From Penelope pileata (lineage: Eukaryota; Chordata; Aves; Galliformes; Cracidae), in assembly GCA_013396635.1 (NCBI GenBank), contig WBMW01000802.1, forward strand, positions 3,653,048 through 3,717,047: a DNA stretch of 64,000 nucleotides, read 5' to 3'. Made by a program: the position numbers and the translations under genes. Under the pieces are notes generated by a model. It did no database searches. It worked only from the letters and a program-made list of their open reading frames with translations, and was not told the DNA's origin. This document shows positions 51,251-63,400 of the stretch, piece by piece. Position 1 is the first letter of the stretch. Every line of letters starts with the position of its first letter.

Positions 51251-54200
51251 ATAATTTATTTTCTATGAATAATTCAGTCCATATGCTGTTAATGAAGTGA
51301 TCCTGCCTCCACAAAAGCATCCAATGTTCTTAAGTGTGAGCCAAATAGTTGTGCAAACAAGTTTCAGTGTTTCAGTGATGCAGTCTTGAATAGTTTAACT
51401 GTTGTTGTTTTTTTTTTTGGTACATAAGGTCTTGTCTTACAGCAGTTTTCCGTAGTTAAATTGGTGCAATAGGCTTATATTATGCGAGAACTTTGACACA
51501 CTATTTAGTTTAAGTAGTTCTGCTCATCAGCTCATATTCATTAATTTTATCTGTGCTTTTAGTCCATCACAAACATGAGGTGATGTTTTGCCTCTCTTAC
51601 AGATAAACAGGTTTAGTCTAAGACCCAGAGTATAGCTATTACTGTTTATGAATTTTCAACACATAGATCTGTATTCTTGTTTGCATGTCTAAACTTAATT
51701 TACCCTAAATGCATCCCTAAGGAACTTGAGCTAAGTTGAAATAAATGCATGGTTTAAGCTGAAATGAGAACAGATGCAAACACCTTTCAGAACTGCAATG
51801 CAACTGCAGTCTAGTTCTGTTCATGTGCTGGGGTTGCAGGAATGAATTTGTCATTGCAAGGAGGGAAAGAAGGATCATAGAGTGCCTTTTACAGAGAGCA
51901 AACTAGGCAGATCTTCTAAGCAGGCAGATAAGGTAGTTATTACCAGAATCCTTTATTCTGTCCTGTAGCCATAACCTGAATCCTATTCTAAGAACTAAAA
52001 TAGAGGCAACATCTAGCAGCATAAGCACAGTCAAAGCACAGTCTTTCATAGAAGAATTGTCAAGAGTAAAATCTGGAGTGGTTTTGTTCATGATTTTATC
52101 CCTTCTGAAAAAACAGAATTTAAAAAAGCATGTAGCTGAGGCAACACACTTGACAGTAAATGAAAGCTAACGGTGCTTTACTTTTCCTGTTATTAATTGG
52201 CTTGCCACAATTTGTGGGACTAGTGACACTGGATTTTGACAGAGACATTGAATCTTATGACAAGATATTACAAGAATATTCTATGGAAAATGTCACTTAA
52301 AATTATTTAACATGCAATTTGTTCTTTTGACTTCATACTCCATTTCTTAATTTCCTAGTTTGTAAGACATTGTGTCAAGACCCTCTTCTTTTTATGTGCT
52401 TTGCTGCCTGCCTCAGGTTGGGTGATACAGATATTGGTGTGATACAGATAACCGTAATTCTGGAATGCTGTATTAGATTACCTCTCTAGATTTTCTGCTT
52501 TTTCTGCCCTTTTTTTTTTTTAAATTATTATTTTTTACTCAGCTGCTCTAAAAAAGAATTCATAATATCAAACTACGGATTTAGGATAGTCTTGCAGCAT
52601 GTGATAAATCTGAATTGAGAGAAAAAATATCTCTGATGTTACATTCTGAAGGGAAAATTCAAAGGCTTTGTTCCTGAATGTTTGATCTCATCTCGGCAAA
52701 CTGGTTATAATTCCTCCAGCCTATCTTTATTTATCTGGAAAGTGAAAAGTCATTCTTCATTCTGATCTTGGTTTTAGAATCTCTGATTTTAGGAATGGTC
52801 AATTAAGGAAACCAATTATAATGCATTACAAAAGTACTAGAAAAATTCTATTCCATCCCTCCCGAACGGTTATAGAAGATGGTATTTCTTTGACTGATGG
52901 GCTGGTTTTGGCTTCTAGTAAAAAAATGAATTGCAGTCATAACTATGAAAGCTCTATTTCCAGTTCCCTAAGTGCTCTTCTATTGTATATTAAGGACCTG
53001 AGATCTGAAAGAAGATTTAGCAAGGAGGCCTATAAGTCAGAATTAATAGAATATCTGGAATTATATCAAGGTATTTGGTTGGCTAGTGTATAGCTTATTA
53101 CTTATTCTTTAGAGTTCATTTAAAACACATGGCTTCAAAATAGCCTTATGTCTATCACTTTTTTTTTTATAATAGCAATAAAATTACTTCCAGTCATTTG
53201 TGTGGAATTGATTGTCAACAAAGGTTCAAAGTCCCAAGAAATATGTTGCATCTCAATCACTGCAGCTGAAAAAGGTGTGGATAGTTTAAAAACTTGAAAA
53301 AGTGATGGCAAGTACACAGAAGTCTGTTCAAAAGCATGGAGGTGAGAAACCACATTGAAAATAAGATGTGGGAAGAACTATAAAGAGATATTCGCATTTG
53401 AACTACGAGGAATTAAAAAAACTGAGAGATATTCTACAAATAGGTTCCTGAGAATTCAGTTCAGTGCAGTAAAAATCAAGCGTGTCACACTGAATGTTAG
53501 TACAAAAGCATAGCTTGGCTTTATTATGATTTGATGAATGAAGAAAAGCAAAGAAAATTGAAGGAGTAAAAAGGCGAAAGTTTAAAGTGTTTAGAAATGG
53601 CAGAAATAAAATAGTAAATTTTGAAACTCTTTAGAATTATTTGAGATCTAAAAAACACTTCAAAGATTTGCTTAAAGCATATCCATGGTGGCATGCAGCT
53701 CCCAGCACACTAGAACACAGCTTTTTTGGTATTCCTTGTGTTTGAAGATAAAAATATTTGCTGTTAATGCATAGATTTGTGAGCAAGATTGTACGGCAAA
53801 CTGGTATAAGTAGGTGACTGAAGATTGGCCAAGGTACTTGTGACGGTCATTTTCTGCATTTTGCCCACTGGTCCCAGTTCTGTTGTCCCTGCAGAGCATT
53901 ATTGATTCAATGTCATTTGGAGACTTTTAATAACAGATAAACAACACATTTCAAATGTGAAATGACAATAATGCAAGACTTTTCCCCTGACTATAGAAAA
54001 TATTTTGTTAATACCCCATGATTATCTTCTAAAGACACCTGATATTATGTGGATTGTTTCCACCACAAAGTTTTCAGAACTTTCTAGTGATTGTATTATC
54101 TAATCTTGAATTGAATATAACAACTAGTAGTATATTTTGTAGAAGAGCACATACCCTTTTGTTATTTCTAAAATCTTACAATATGATCTAAAAGCCGAAC

Positions 54201-54349
54201 AAATTAAGTCCACTGAATTAGGTAAATATGCTGGTGAAATTGTGAAGACCTCCATTCAGGAAAGTGTTCAGGACAGTTTAAGCATAATCTCGTTTCCATT
54301 TGTTTGAAAAACAAAATCAAAATGACAATAGCAATCATTTGGTTCTTCT
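51251..54349. other. Unique AT-rich non-coding DNA
   Basis: No gene is seen. GTGATACAGATA occurs twice (52422-52433 and 52439-52450), a small local duplication. Short T-runs occur near 52510 and 53160. Confidence 0.65.
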
Positions 54350-54740
54350 AGAATCCTCAGGGCCCTGTTGAAGGCCCTAATGGGCCTTAACAGCCCTGAC
54401 AGTTGGGCTCTCCTATGTCCTGCTGTTGGAACCAGGAGCTCTGTTTCAGCTCATTCTGTGATCTTCAGCGCTGTTTGAGCAACGCCTGTCCCCAGCTTTG
54501 CCCCTGCCTGGCTGTTGGCCTTGTTCTGGAGCCCACCATGCAGGTCGTTGTTGGCTTGGGCTCAGACCTGCCTCGTCACGGTGACCTGCCTTCTGATCTG
54601 GACATGTGGTTGGACCTGGCCACCATCCCTGGTCCACCAGCTCTGCTCAGCACAGCGGGATGGGGCCCTGCTGGGTGAGGTCCTTGCCGTGCTGACCTTG
54701 TCCCTCAGGGAACAGTCACACCTTGTTGCTCCCTGACAAA
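54350..54740. other. GC-rich island of unknown origin, probably transposon-derived
   Basis: About 390 bp of visibly GC-rich sequence sits abruptly in AT-rich surroundings. It opens with repeated GGCCC/GGGCC motifs (AGGGCCCTG, AAGGCCCTAA, TGGGCCTTAA). It continues with CTGCC/CCTGG-rich sequence containing several CpGs, and ends near CAGGGAACAGTCACACC. The abrupt edges suggest an inserted element, such as part of a CR1 5' region or an LTR, but I cannot name the family. A 91-codon open frame (54403-54678) has no recognisable domain and is explained by the GC content. Confidence 0.55.
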
Positions 54741-54979
54741 TTAAGGATAATTCCATGTATCTTAACAGCAGTAAGAATTATTTCCGAGTGAATTCCAACA
54801 CTAAAATCCAGTCCTGTGATCTCCCCCAGTATTTCAATAGTTACTTTAGGTTAATTTTATTATAAATCATGGTGGGGGAGGAAAGCGGACAAAATACACA
54901 GGCTGCCTGCTCTGGTGCCTGCTTCTGCAACACATTTTAAAGGGAATGTCCTATCTGAAAATGGAAATCTGAAAAACAA
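54741..54979. other. Unique DNA between the GC island and mariner copy B
   Basis: AT-rich sequence without recognisable features. Confidence 0.6.
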
Positions 54980-55532
54980 CAGGGGCTGCTTTGAAAGTAA
55001 TGCCTCCTATTTTATGATGTCAGCCTATGACATCAGATGCAGGTGTAGGTGGTATGGCAGTAGAGGTTGAGCCTTCCCACCAGTATTCCATTCCATTTTG
55101 TTGCTGTGTGACAGATGGCAGCAGAGAGGCAGTCTGACCAAATGGCGTCTGACATGGAAGTGTGAATGAAGAACTGAATTCCTCCATGTGGAAAAAATGA
55201 CTCCCATTGACAATCATTGACACTTGCTGAATGTTTATGAAGCCCAAACAGTGGCTGTCAGCACAGCGAGAGCTGGGTGGTGTGTTTCAGCAGTGACAAC
55301 AGCAGTGTGAAAGAGAAGCCATGTTCTGGACAGCCATGCAGATGTTTAGGAGTGCAGCATGCAAGCTTTTGTTCATTGTTGGCAAAAATGCATAGCTAAT
55401 GGTGGTGACTATGTTGAAAAGGAGTGTTTTGTAGCTGAGACTTTTTTCTATCAAATAATGTTATTGTGCTCTTTTTATCTGTTGTATTTTCCACGGAAAT
55501 AAATAGGAAGCATTACTTTTAGAGCGACGCAC
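54980..55532 (+). mobile_element. Mariner-type non-autonomous element (Galluhop-like), copy B
   Basis: The left end CAGGGGCTGCTTTGAAAGTA continues to ATGCCTCCTATTTTATGA. The right end, reverse-complemented, reads GTGCGTCGCTCTAAAAGTAA followed by TGCTTCC, forming imperfect terminal inverted repeats. TA follows on the right (55533-55534); the left flanking dinucleotide is AA, a likely mutation. Body sequence such as CCACCAGTATTCC, GACAGATGGCAGCAGAGAGG and GGCAAAAATGCATAGCTAAT matches copy A in reverse orientation. Length is 553 bp and the transposase core is again missing, so both copies come from the same deleted subfamily. Confidence 0.92.
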
Positions 55533-55534
55533 TA

Positions 55535-56117
55535 CTTTTCCTCATAGTAGTAATTAGCATCCTGCTGGCAAAAGTGTCCTCCTAGATTCTGGAACACAGA
55601 TCAGAGAATGAAGACAGATCAACGCATTCTGTGAGAGAGAATATACGGGATTGATTCAGAAGATCATAGCAAAGATTTATTTTCCAATATTCAATCTGGA
55701 GTAACTACAAAATTGCATCTATTATGTAAATACAGTACAGGGGTGGCTGAACTTCTTTCTTTATGTATCTTGCCTCTATAATTTCCTGCTATTTTGTTAT
55801 GTGACTCCTTAGACCCATTGGGATGTTGATTTTGTTTCTGGAAAAAAAAAATAAAAATAAAATAAACCACCAGAAGCAAAAGAGGTTTTTGTTGTAAGTG
55901 AAGAAGAAATTATTAAACTGTTTTGCAAAGAAAGCCTGCCCATTTGACCGTGACAATTTAGGCTGATTTGTAGTAGAAGATGCAGCATGCTTTCTAATCC
56001 AGGTAGATGCTGATAAATTTATAGACAAATAAATGGAGATTTTGAAAGGTGAATACATAAAGATCAATATAATGAGCTGCAGACATCTTCAGTATGTTAT
56101 CTGAGCAGCCTCTAGTG
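55535..56117. other. Unique DNA with an A-rich run
   Basis: No gene is seen. An A-rich simple stretch (A-runs broken by single T) lies at 55842-55865. Confidence 0.65.
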
Positions 56118-57200
56118 CATGGGTGTCCAACCTTTTGGCTTTCTTGGACTGCGTTGAGTGACGAGGAATGGTCTCAGGCTGTGTATAAAATGTTTATATA
56201 GTTGTTAATGTATATAACTAAATTTTTTTTCCTATTTTTTTTTAACTAAAGCACTAAAAAAATAGAGCAATGAAAACATGAAAGTGGTGGGATATTTCAT
56301 GTTGGTTTTGTGAAACTAATGCATCAATCTCTGGGTTGATGGAAGTGGTTACAATTCTCAGTGAGTTCTCAAAATGCTTATCAGAGATTTTTGATGAAAT
56401 CTTACTCTTCCTGTGCTCCATCCTTGAAAATATTTGTTCACAAATGTACTTACTGCCAAAAAGCAATGATGTGAATAAGGTGTGATTGTGAAGCGAGGTA
56501 TGTTTCTCTGGTAAGATGAGGCTTGTAGAAGTCTTGTAGAGACATGATTGAATTTTTCTTTGAGTTTAATATCTGATTGCAACTCTATACATTCCATTTG
56601 AAAATTTGCAGGTAATGAGTTTCTGTCAACTGAAAAATGGAGCCTCATACATACCAAAAAATTCATGATTTTTTCTGCAATCTTGAAACCTATTCTCAAA
56701 TTCCTTTATCAAAACAGAAAGCAAGGCTGTGTATTTTTTGCTGTTCACAGGACTGTGTTTAACCAATGTATCAAAATGCATAAAATTATTTGCCATAACT
56801 TGAGCTTGCCATAATTTAAGTTTTGTTTCAAGGCTGTTATGGTTTGAAACATAGCACAGATGATTTTCATCTTGAAGACTATGTTTAACTCACTTAAATG
56901 ACTGGTCAAATTCACCAAAAATGCAGTTCCTATGTTTTGTCTTTATGAAGCATTCCTTGATATGCATCGAATGTGGCAGCATGTTTTTGCATGTAATGTC
57001 TTTATCTTTTAAAACTGGCATGATTTCCTTACAAATTAAGTATAGTGCCGCATTATTTGTCTTCACAAAAAAGTACTCATCTGTCGATTTTTTGTTGAAC
57101 ATTCTTCCTTCATCCATGATTTTTCTTTTTTTGGATTCTGTTTTCTTTTGAGACCCCACCAGGTAGGTTGGAACATTACTATCAGCAACCACTGCATTTC
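56118..57200 (-). mobile_element. hAT-Charlie-type DNA transposon, deleted and degraded
   Basis: The left end, CATGGGTGTCCAACCTTTTGG, matches the CAGTGGTGTCCAA-type terminus of Charlie-family hAT elements. The 8 bases before it (56110-56117, CTCTAGTG) contain the central CTAG preferred by hAT-Charlie insertions. Transposase remnants on the minus strand fill most of the interval. No matching right terminus or second copy of the 8-bp target was found toward 57500, so that end is deleted, mutated beyond recognition or lost at the nearby N. The right boundary given is where the transposase frame starts; the 5' untranslated part may reach about 57300. Confidence 0.85.
56254..57192 (-). pseudogene. 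hAT transposase remnants (N-terminal and hATC parts)
   Basis: The minus-strand frame at 57192-56890 reads 'KRKIMDEGRMFNKKSTDEYFF' then 'LICKEIMPVLKDKDITCKN', the N-terminal pattern of Charlie-type transposases. It has no in-frame ATG, because a TGA lies just upstream of a GTG codon. Frames at 56699-56358 and 56466-56254 carry C-terminal sequence: 'LPANFQMECIELQSDIKLKEK', then 'YICEQIFSRMEHRKSK' and 'DKHFENSLRIVTTSINPEID', the hATC dimerisation region. These two are out of frame with each other. The catalytic middle, several hundred residues in a complete enzyme, is missing, so the gene is dead. Confidence 0.88.
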
Positions 57201-57405
57201 ACTCAGTAGGCGCCACAAGTGCATGCCCGATGTAATGCACGTGGGTTTTGATGCGACCGAGTGTGCGTGGTGGGCTGAGAGGCAGAGTTAGCACTGCCCT
57301 GTGCCCTCCCTGTGTCCCTGCTGCAGCTCACACAGTGCCAATTGCACATGGAGTGTTTCATTCCATGATTCTGTGATTCTCTTTGTTATTACTCTTTATT
57401 CCTAT
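57201..57405. other. CpG-containing junction sequence
   Basis: Positions 57207-57276 hold an unusual density of CpG for this window, including an E-box-like CACGTG at about 57239-57244. It is probably the 5' flank of the hAT element. At 57361-57380, TTCCATGATTCTGTGATTCT resembles a CR1 terminal repeat, but no CR1 body precedes it. Confidence 0.5.
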
Positions 57406-57489
57406 TATCTCTGGAGTATTGTGTCTAGTTCTGGGGCCCCCATCACAAGAAGGATGTGGAGCTGTTGGAGTGGGTCCAGAGGAGGGCCN
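57406..57489 (+). mobile_element. CR1 fragment ending at a single N
   Basis: CTGGAGTATTGTGTCTAG, TTCTGGGGCCCCCATCACAA and GAAGGATGTGGAGCTGTTGG, through CCAGAGGAGGGCC, match the CR1 segment coding LEYCV..WGPHHKKDVELLE.VQRRA. CR1 similarity stops exactly at the N (57489); the following AAAACAAGAACGG does not continue the element. This is either a truncated insertion or an assembly join. Confidence 0.85.
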
Positions 57490-60400
57490 AAAACAAGAAC
57501 GGAAAATTTACAGGCTTTTCAGGAATGTGCAGCAACTTTTTGTCACTGGATGTAGCTGCTGAACTACCTCATGGAAGCAGCATAATTTAATCTGTTCCTT
57601 CTCTGGGCTATCTCTGTGTACTGCCTTTGCCCTGGTAATAGCAATCACTGTTATTTTTCTAATGAAGTTGTTTTACAACTTGACCAGTTTCCCCATTCCA
57701 AACATCGGTCACACAAACACCTGCTGGAGCACAGTACTGTGAGCCATGCAAGGGCAGGAGTAAGTGGCTGGGACTGAGGATGTGATTACTTAAGCTGCTA
57801 TAAACAGTACTGCTGGTGAATGTGTAATTGCAGCCTAGTTCCCATTGACTTTCAGCCTCTGTCACCTGCACTTATGGAAATCTGAATCATTGTTTATGGC
57901 CTAGCAATATTTCTTGTTGTAGACTTTCAGCATATTTAATCTGACTGCATCATGTTTTCAGACTGAAATATGGGGACCTTTTTTTGGCTTATCTGTCTTT
58001 ATGTGACCCTTTAAGTAGACAGTGGCTTATTTGCTCTACAATGTGAAGACTGAGGCTTTCATGTAATTACTGGCTCGTTCAACCATTCTGAAGGATCTGA
58101 TCTGCTGTAAACAATTGCATTAGATGAGCAGTCCCCTTCCAGTGTAACCACTTGCAGTCACTTACCACAGCCTGCTCTCATGCCTCCAACTTGGGAGAAC
58201 TGAATTTTTACAGACTGTGGCTGCGTAGCAATTCTCAGTCTTTCAACTCTTTTGCCTCCTTCCTGAGGGTCCATGATCCATAGTGTAAGGCTACATTCAT
58301 ATTTATAAAGTGAATGAATGAAATGTTTAATGTGATGTGAAATTGAGAAGGGGATATGAATTTTGGAAGAAGGAAAAAAAGCCTTTCAGAACCACTTAAT
58401 CTCTTTTTGAGATCCATCATAATAAAAGAATACCTCGCAGAATCTGTCTTTTATTAACCTGAAGACGATGTTGCTTGCATCATATATTAAGTAATCCTAT
58501 TGCTTTCACTGGAGCTATTTAGAAGAGACATGACTCAGTGCAACGTTTGAGTGTGGCTGTAAGCAGCGCTTGATATTATGCTTTCAAAGTGTTTCCTTTT
58601 TCTTTTTACTTGGGCTGCCATATGAACAATTTATTTATTTATTCATTTTTAATTGGAAATCACCATTTAATATGGTTTCCTGAGCCAGCTTTGGAAGCTT
58701 GTCTTTTTTCTGTTACTGACCCATATGTATACTGAAGACCACAATTTGAGAGCCCAGGATAATCACGATGATAATGATGAAAGAAGGTTTCATACTACCT
58801 TCTGAAAATCAAGGTGAGTAACAGATGACAGTATTGTTGTTCTTTGGTTTGCTTTATGATCTGAGAACATTAAGAAGCAGTACCCCAGTGTTCCGAGCCA
58901 AAGATAAATTGTGCTTAAATTAGTTCAGGGTTTGTGTTTGTTAGTATATAGAGTGTCTCTCCCTCACTTGCACTCAGTCCAAAGTGCTGGTTACTCATAG
59001 CGGTCACTAACAATTAGCTCTTGGCTTCTGCTAGTCCAACGTATTTCAAGGTGGATAATCCTCTAGGTTCTCTCTCTCCAATCTATTTTTTTTATTTATT
59101 TTTTAAAAAAATTAGATGGAATAAGCTTAAGTCTAGAGATGTCTGGGTTTGAGGGATCTAGCCAGTTTCTTCATTATGTGTTCTTTCATTACTCTGTATG
59201 CCATTGAATTATGTCATCTATCAAACCTCACATTTCATCCTCTTTTCTTTTAAATCTAAAGTTAGGCTTAATTTTGCCTAGAGAATTTCTTATGAATCCG
59301 ATTGATCTGTGATGGCTTCCTGTTTTGTGGATCAGGAGGTGATGCTGGAAGTCTTTGTGCTTTTGTGTTGAGCTTGAGCCACGGTCTTCAGCCATAGCAG
59401 GTGTGGACTGGGCCAATGCAGACTGACCAGTGGGTTAAATGAACAACATAAAACTAGATAAAAGTCTTTCCAAAACTTCAGTAAGGTTTGCTCTTCATCT
59501 TAAGTGAACATTCAAAAATTTGAAAGGGAAACACAGTCACAAGATATTTGTTCTATTTATGAGCTGCTGTTTTATACATGGACCAGAAATAGGTTTTGGT
59601 GAATGAAATGGCAGCGGTTCAACTAAGAAATACATTGATTGCATGTAAGCAAATAGAGACTTGACTAATGTGTGTTTTAATGGCCACATAGTGCCATTCC
59701 AGGCTTACATAAGTTATTGATAACAAAATGTTTCATGTCTTTGGTATATTTTTGCCCTTCAATTGGAAGCATATTTATTGTACTCATGATCTGGAAATTA
59801 GCTCTACTGAAGCTGGCACATATATTTTGCTATTTTGAGGGAACATAATGTATGTGCATGGAAAACAGCACATTACAGTGTAGTACAGAGGTAGATGAGT
59901 TCTTTAATTTCTAAAAGAAATATTTTCTAGGGCTTGCAGCTGAAATCCAGTCTCAACTGTTACTGTGGAGTGATAGTTGTTCTGTAATAAACTTATGATG
60001 CTGTCATAGGATTAAACATATAGATGTAGGCACACAGTTGTGTTATAAATATTTGATTCTGTGTTTTTTTTTCAAAGACTCACAGCTTGAATCATGCTTT
60101 TGTTGTCTTTCTTTATAGATTATGTGAGGGTGGGTTGATTCCTTGTTGTACAAAACAATACTTTTGCAAGGGAGAGATATTGAACATCAAGAACAAAAAG
60201 GTTTAAAAAAACAGTAAAAGGCCGACAAGCAGGAAAAAGGAAAAATTAAGATATAGAGATTGTGAGAGTCACTCCATCAAGCAGTGAAATAGACTTGTTC
60301 TTCTTCAATGTGCCGTGCTTAGTCCATGTTGTTTCAGGCTGCTGAATCCTGTCATTCTTCCTAGTTCTTTGGCTTGTCTATTCATTTTTTTATTGTTGTT

Positions 60401-63400
60401 CACAGCAAAGAAGTCTTCTCCAGAGGACTGCAGTGATAAATGCATAGAAACCAGAGCATCCATCTTAGGTATAATTATGACCTTGTAACTTTTAAGGAGT
60501 ATTGGAGGAATTTCTTGCAGAAAAATTCCCTAGAAATTGCTCATTCATAGCAACAGGATTTCAAACAAAACTGACAGCAAACTGTTCATAACAGTTCAGT
60601 TAGTCATGGTCAGTGAATCATCAATGCTTGTTACCTGTTTAAAAAAGTATGCTCTAATGTAATGTTAGCATCAGCATAGTTTATATCTGTAAACATGGCA
60701 TTGAATGCCCATTATCCTCTGTGAATTATGATATAGGTTAAATACACGAAAAAAGAAATCTTCCATCTAATTCATATTCCTCTCTTCATGTCAGTCAGTT
60801 TTAACTTAGCCTACATGGAGCCTGAGTAAACGGTGCAATATGGAAAGACAATGCATCCTTTAGTATTGCAAAAGTTTTTACTTTAGAAGTATGCAATAAC
60901 ACTTCTACAGCAGGGAACACTTTACATGCAAGTTGCATCGTTCCTGCTGTGCAGATGAAGCCTCCAGGCCAGACTTGAGGCCAAATTCATCACCTGTGTA
61001 TTTAACTTTCTCAGATGCCTTCAGGGTTGCCTCTGTGTTGATCCAGCAGTGTTTCTGTGAGCTGCTAGGTTTCAGCACACACTCAACCATAGGCTTATTT
61101 GTATACAGCTTGGCAGTCTCATGTGGCACTGGCACATGTGTAACAGACATTTATGCAGTGCTGTTTACATGGCCACCAAGCTTACATGCTAAAAGGGGGA
61201 TGGATTTCTATAGGCAGCAGGAATTCAAGCTGTGAACAAAGAAAATGTGGAAAGATGATACAAGCCTAAGCAGGTATAGGCATGGCCAGAGCACCTTTAG
61301 TGGGACCAGAATCTTTGATGTAATAGAAACAACAGTAATAAAAAAGGAATTGGTGGTGAGAGGCTGTGTGTCATCCAGGCCTTGGAGTATAGAAGAAATA
61401 CAAATATGTTCAAGCTAGTCTATTGCTTCTTATTCCTCATCTCTCATTTTTTCATTTTCAGTATGATGTCTCCTGTGGATTTCCAAATCCACCATCTCTC
61501 TGCCTTTGTAGAGCCTCCTCAGGTGTATTGTCCCCAATAGTTTTGCTCTCTATTCTTTTGTGCAGCTTTCCTTGCTGCCTCTATTATTTGAGCTACTTCT
61601 GGCCAAATATATCCGTCCAGATAAGAGAATTACTTCATGCCTCAAACCCTAAAATAGTAATAAAAAAGGAGTACCAGAGAGGGAAATCAATCTTTTCCCT
61701 TAATCATATCTGTTAACTCTTCTCCAAACCATCTTTTGCTTGTAGTTACAGCTGCACATTGGAGCCCTACTGCCAGCAAGAAAAGAATCCCTGAAATTAG
61801 AAAACAAAACAGAACACTTTTTGATGATAACATTATCTCCAAATGTAAGGTGTGTGTCTGCCTAAACAGTACATTATAAATAGAAGCAGAAGGAGAACGA
61901 TAGCAAAATATTGCAGCAGCTTTCACTGAAGCAACCAGGAGTCACATTACATTCCCTACAGTCATCACGGTAGCAGTAGGATTGGCATGGTTAGTCAGGC
62001 AGCCATCCCTACGTATGCGAAATGAGATATGGGGACAGAGAGGAAAACTGTGTGCAAAGAAAACACATTTCTTAATTGAGCTGGGACTGAAAGCGAAGGA
62101 GTCTTTATGAAAACACCTTTTATTATCTCTCTTTGCATCAGGTACAAGAAGTGACCTGGAGCCTTTTGTTAGAAATATTTTCAGCTGTTAGCATAAGCAT
62201 AGCAAACAATGTAGCTCAACAGTAAACAGTATGGCACTATATGCAAATGTTCTAAAAAGAAATTTTCATTTATTTATATATACAATGCTATCAGTGCAAT
62301 GGGAATTGAAAATAACATCTGAATTGTTTAACTGTTTTCTAGATAAAGTGTCAGATAATACATGTATTCGTTTTTCAGATGGGATCATTTAAAAATTGTT
62401 TTTATATATCATCGTGTCCTGGAAGGTGCTTCACAGCTGAAGTGACTTACTCTGTTTTCTGAAGAATTGCCATGCTAAATAGGCTCTATGTATGGAGGTG
62501 GTGCCACATTTGTGCTAGAAAATGAAACGTTCCTTTTCTAGCTACCTGGAAACCTGTTCTCTAAGGAAAGGTGTCCATAACTCAGGCTAGTTGACCCAAT
62601 TCCAGCACCATTTTCTTAATTCGAGAACAAGTCTTGAATCTACTGGACAGAAAAAAAGGAGGATTGATATAGCTCAAGCTAGACAAGAAGAAATTAAAGC
62701 TTGACTGCTTTGAAAGATGGATGCCTCCCAGCAGGAGCTCAGAGAAGAATTGCATGTAAGAATAGAAAGTGGGGACAGGTTGCTGGGAAACGGATTAATG
62801 AACTGGAAGATAAATTGAGAGGAAAAATTAAACAGCAGATAGACCCTGCCTTTAGTGTCACAAAGACTGATGTCCACTTCCCTGTGAGTGAAGAAGCTGT
62901 GAGTAAAACTTCAATTTTAAATCCTTGTGCTCCTGGTTTTCAGACCAAAATATGTTCTGTAATCACATCTGGTGGAAGGGCAGGTTGCTGGGCATGTGTT
63001 CTCCATTGCGCGTGTGTTCTCCTACCTGTTCAATGTGGCGACAGCATTGCATGGAAGAAGGGCAGAACTGTGCTCTAAACTACACAGAAGAGCACCCAAT
63101 AATGCGTTGTGGCAAGTCATGTTTGCATGCATCTACCTCAGTTGTATTAAGTGGATGGGATATGGGAATGTTTTCTGACATTTTAATTGGAAAATTGCTT
63201 AATTCATTTTTATCTGTAAAAATGAATGGAATACTTAAGAGTTTTCTTCTGGAAACAAATTATTAAGATGCTTTGCATTACATACATTCATTAGTACAGA
63301 ATCAACTTGTTGTCATTTTACAATCTACACATTTGGGACTAAGGTTAAGTCTGCCTTATATCACCAGAGAAACCATTGACTGTCACAAGAGTCCTTTAGT

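Noticed and set aside
54403..54678. 91-codon open frame in the GC-rich island
   Set aside because: GC-rich DNA has few stops and frames are open on both strands; no domain.
62701..63078. 125-codon open frame with ELEDKLRGKIKQQID
   Set aside because: Overlapping frames of similar size occur on both strands here, with no recognised protein and no start or splice evidence.
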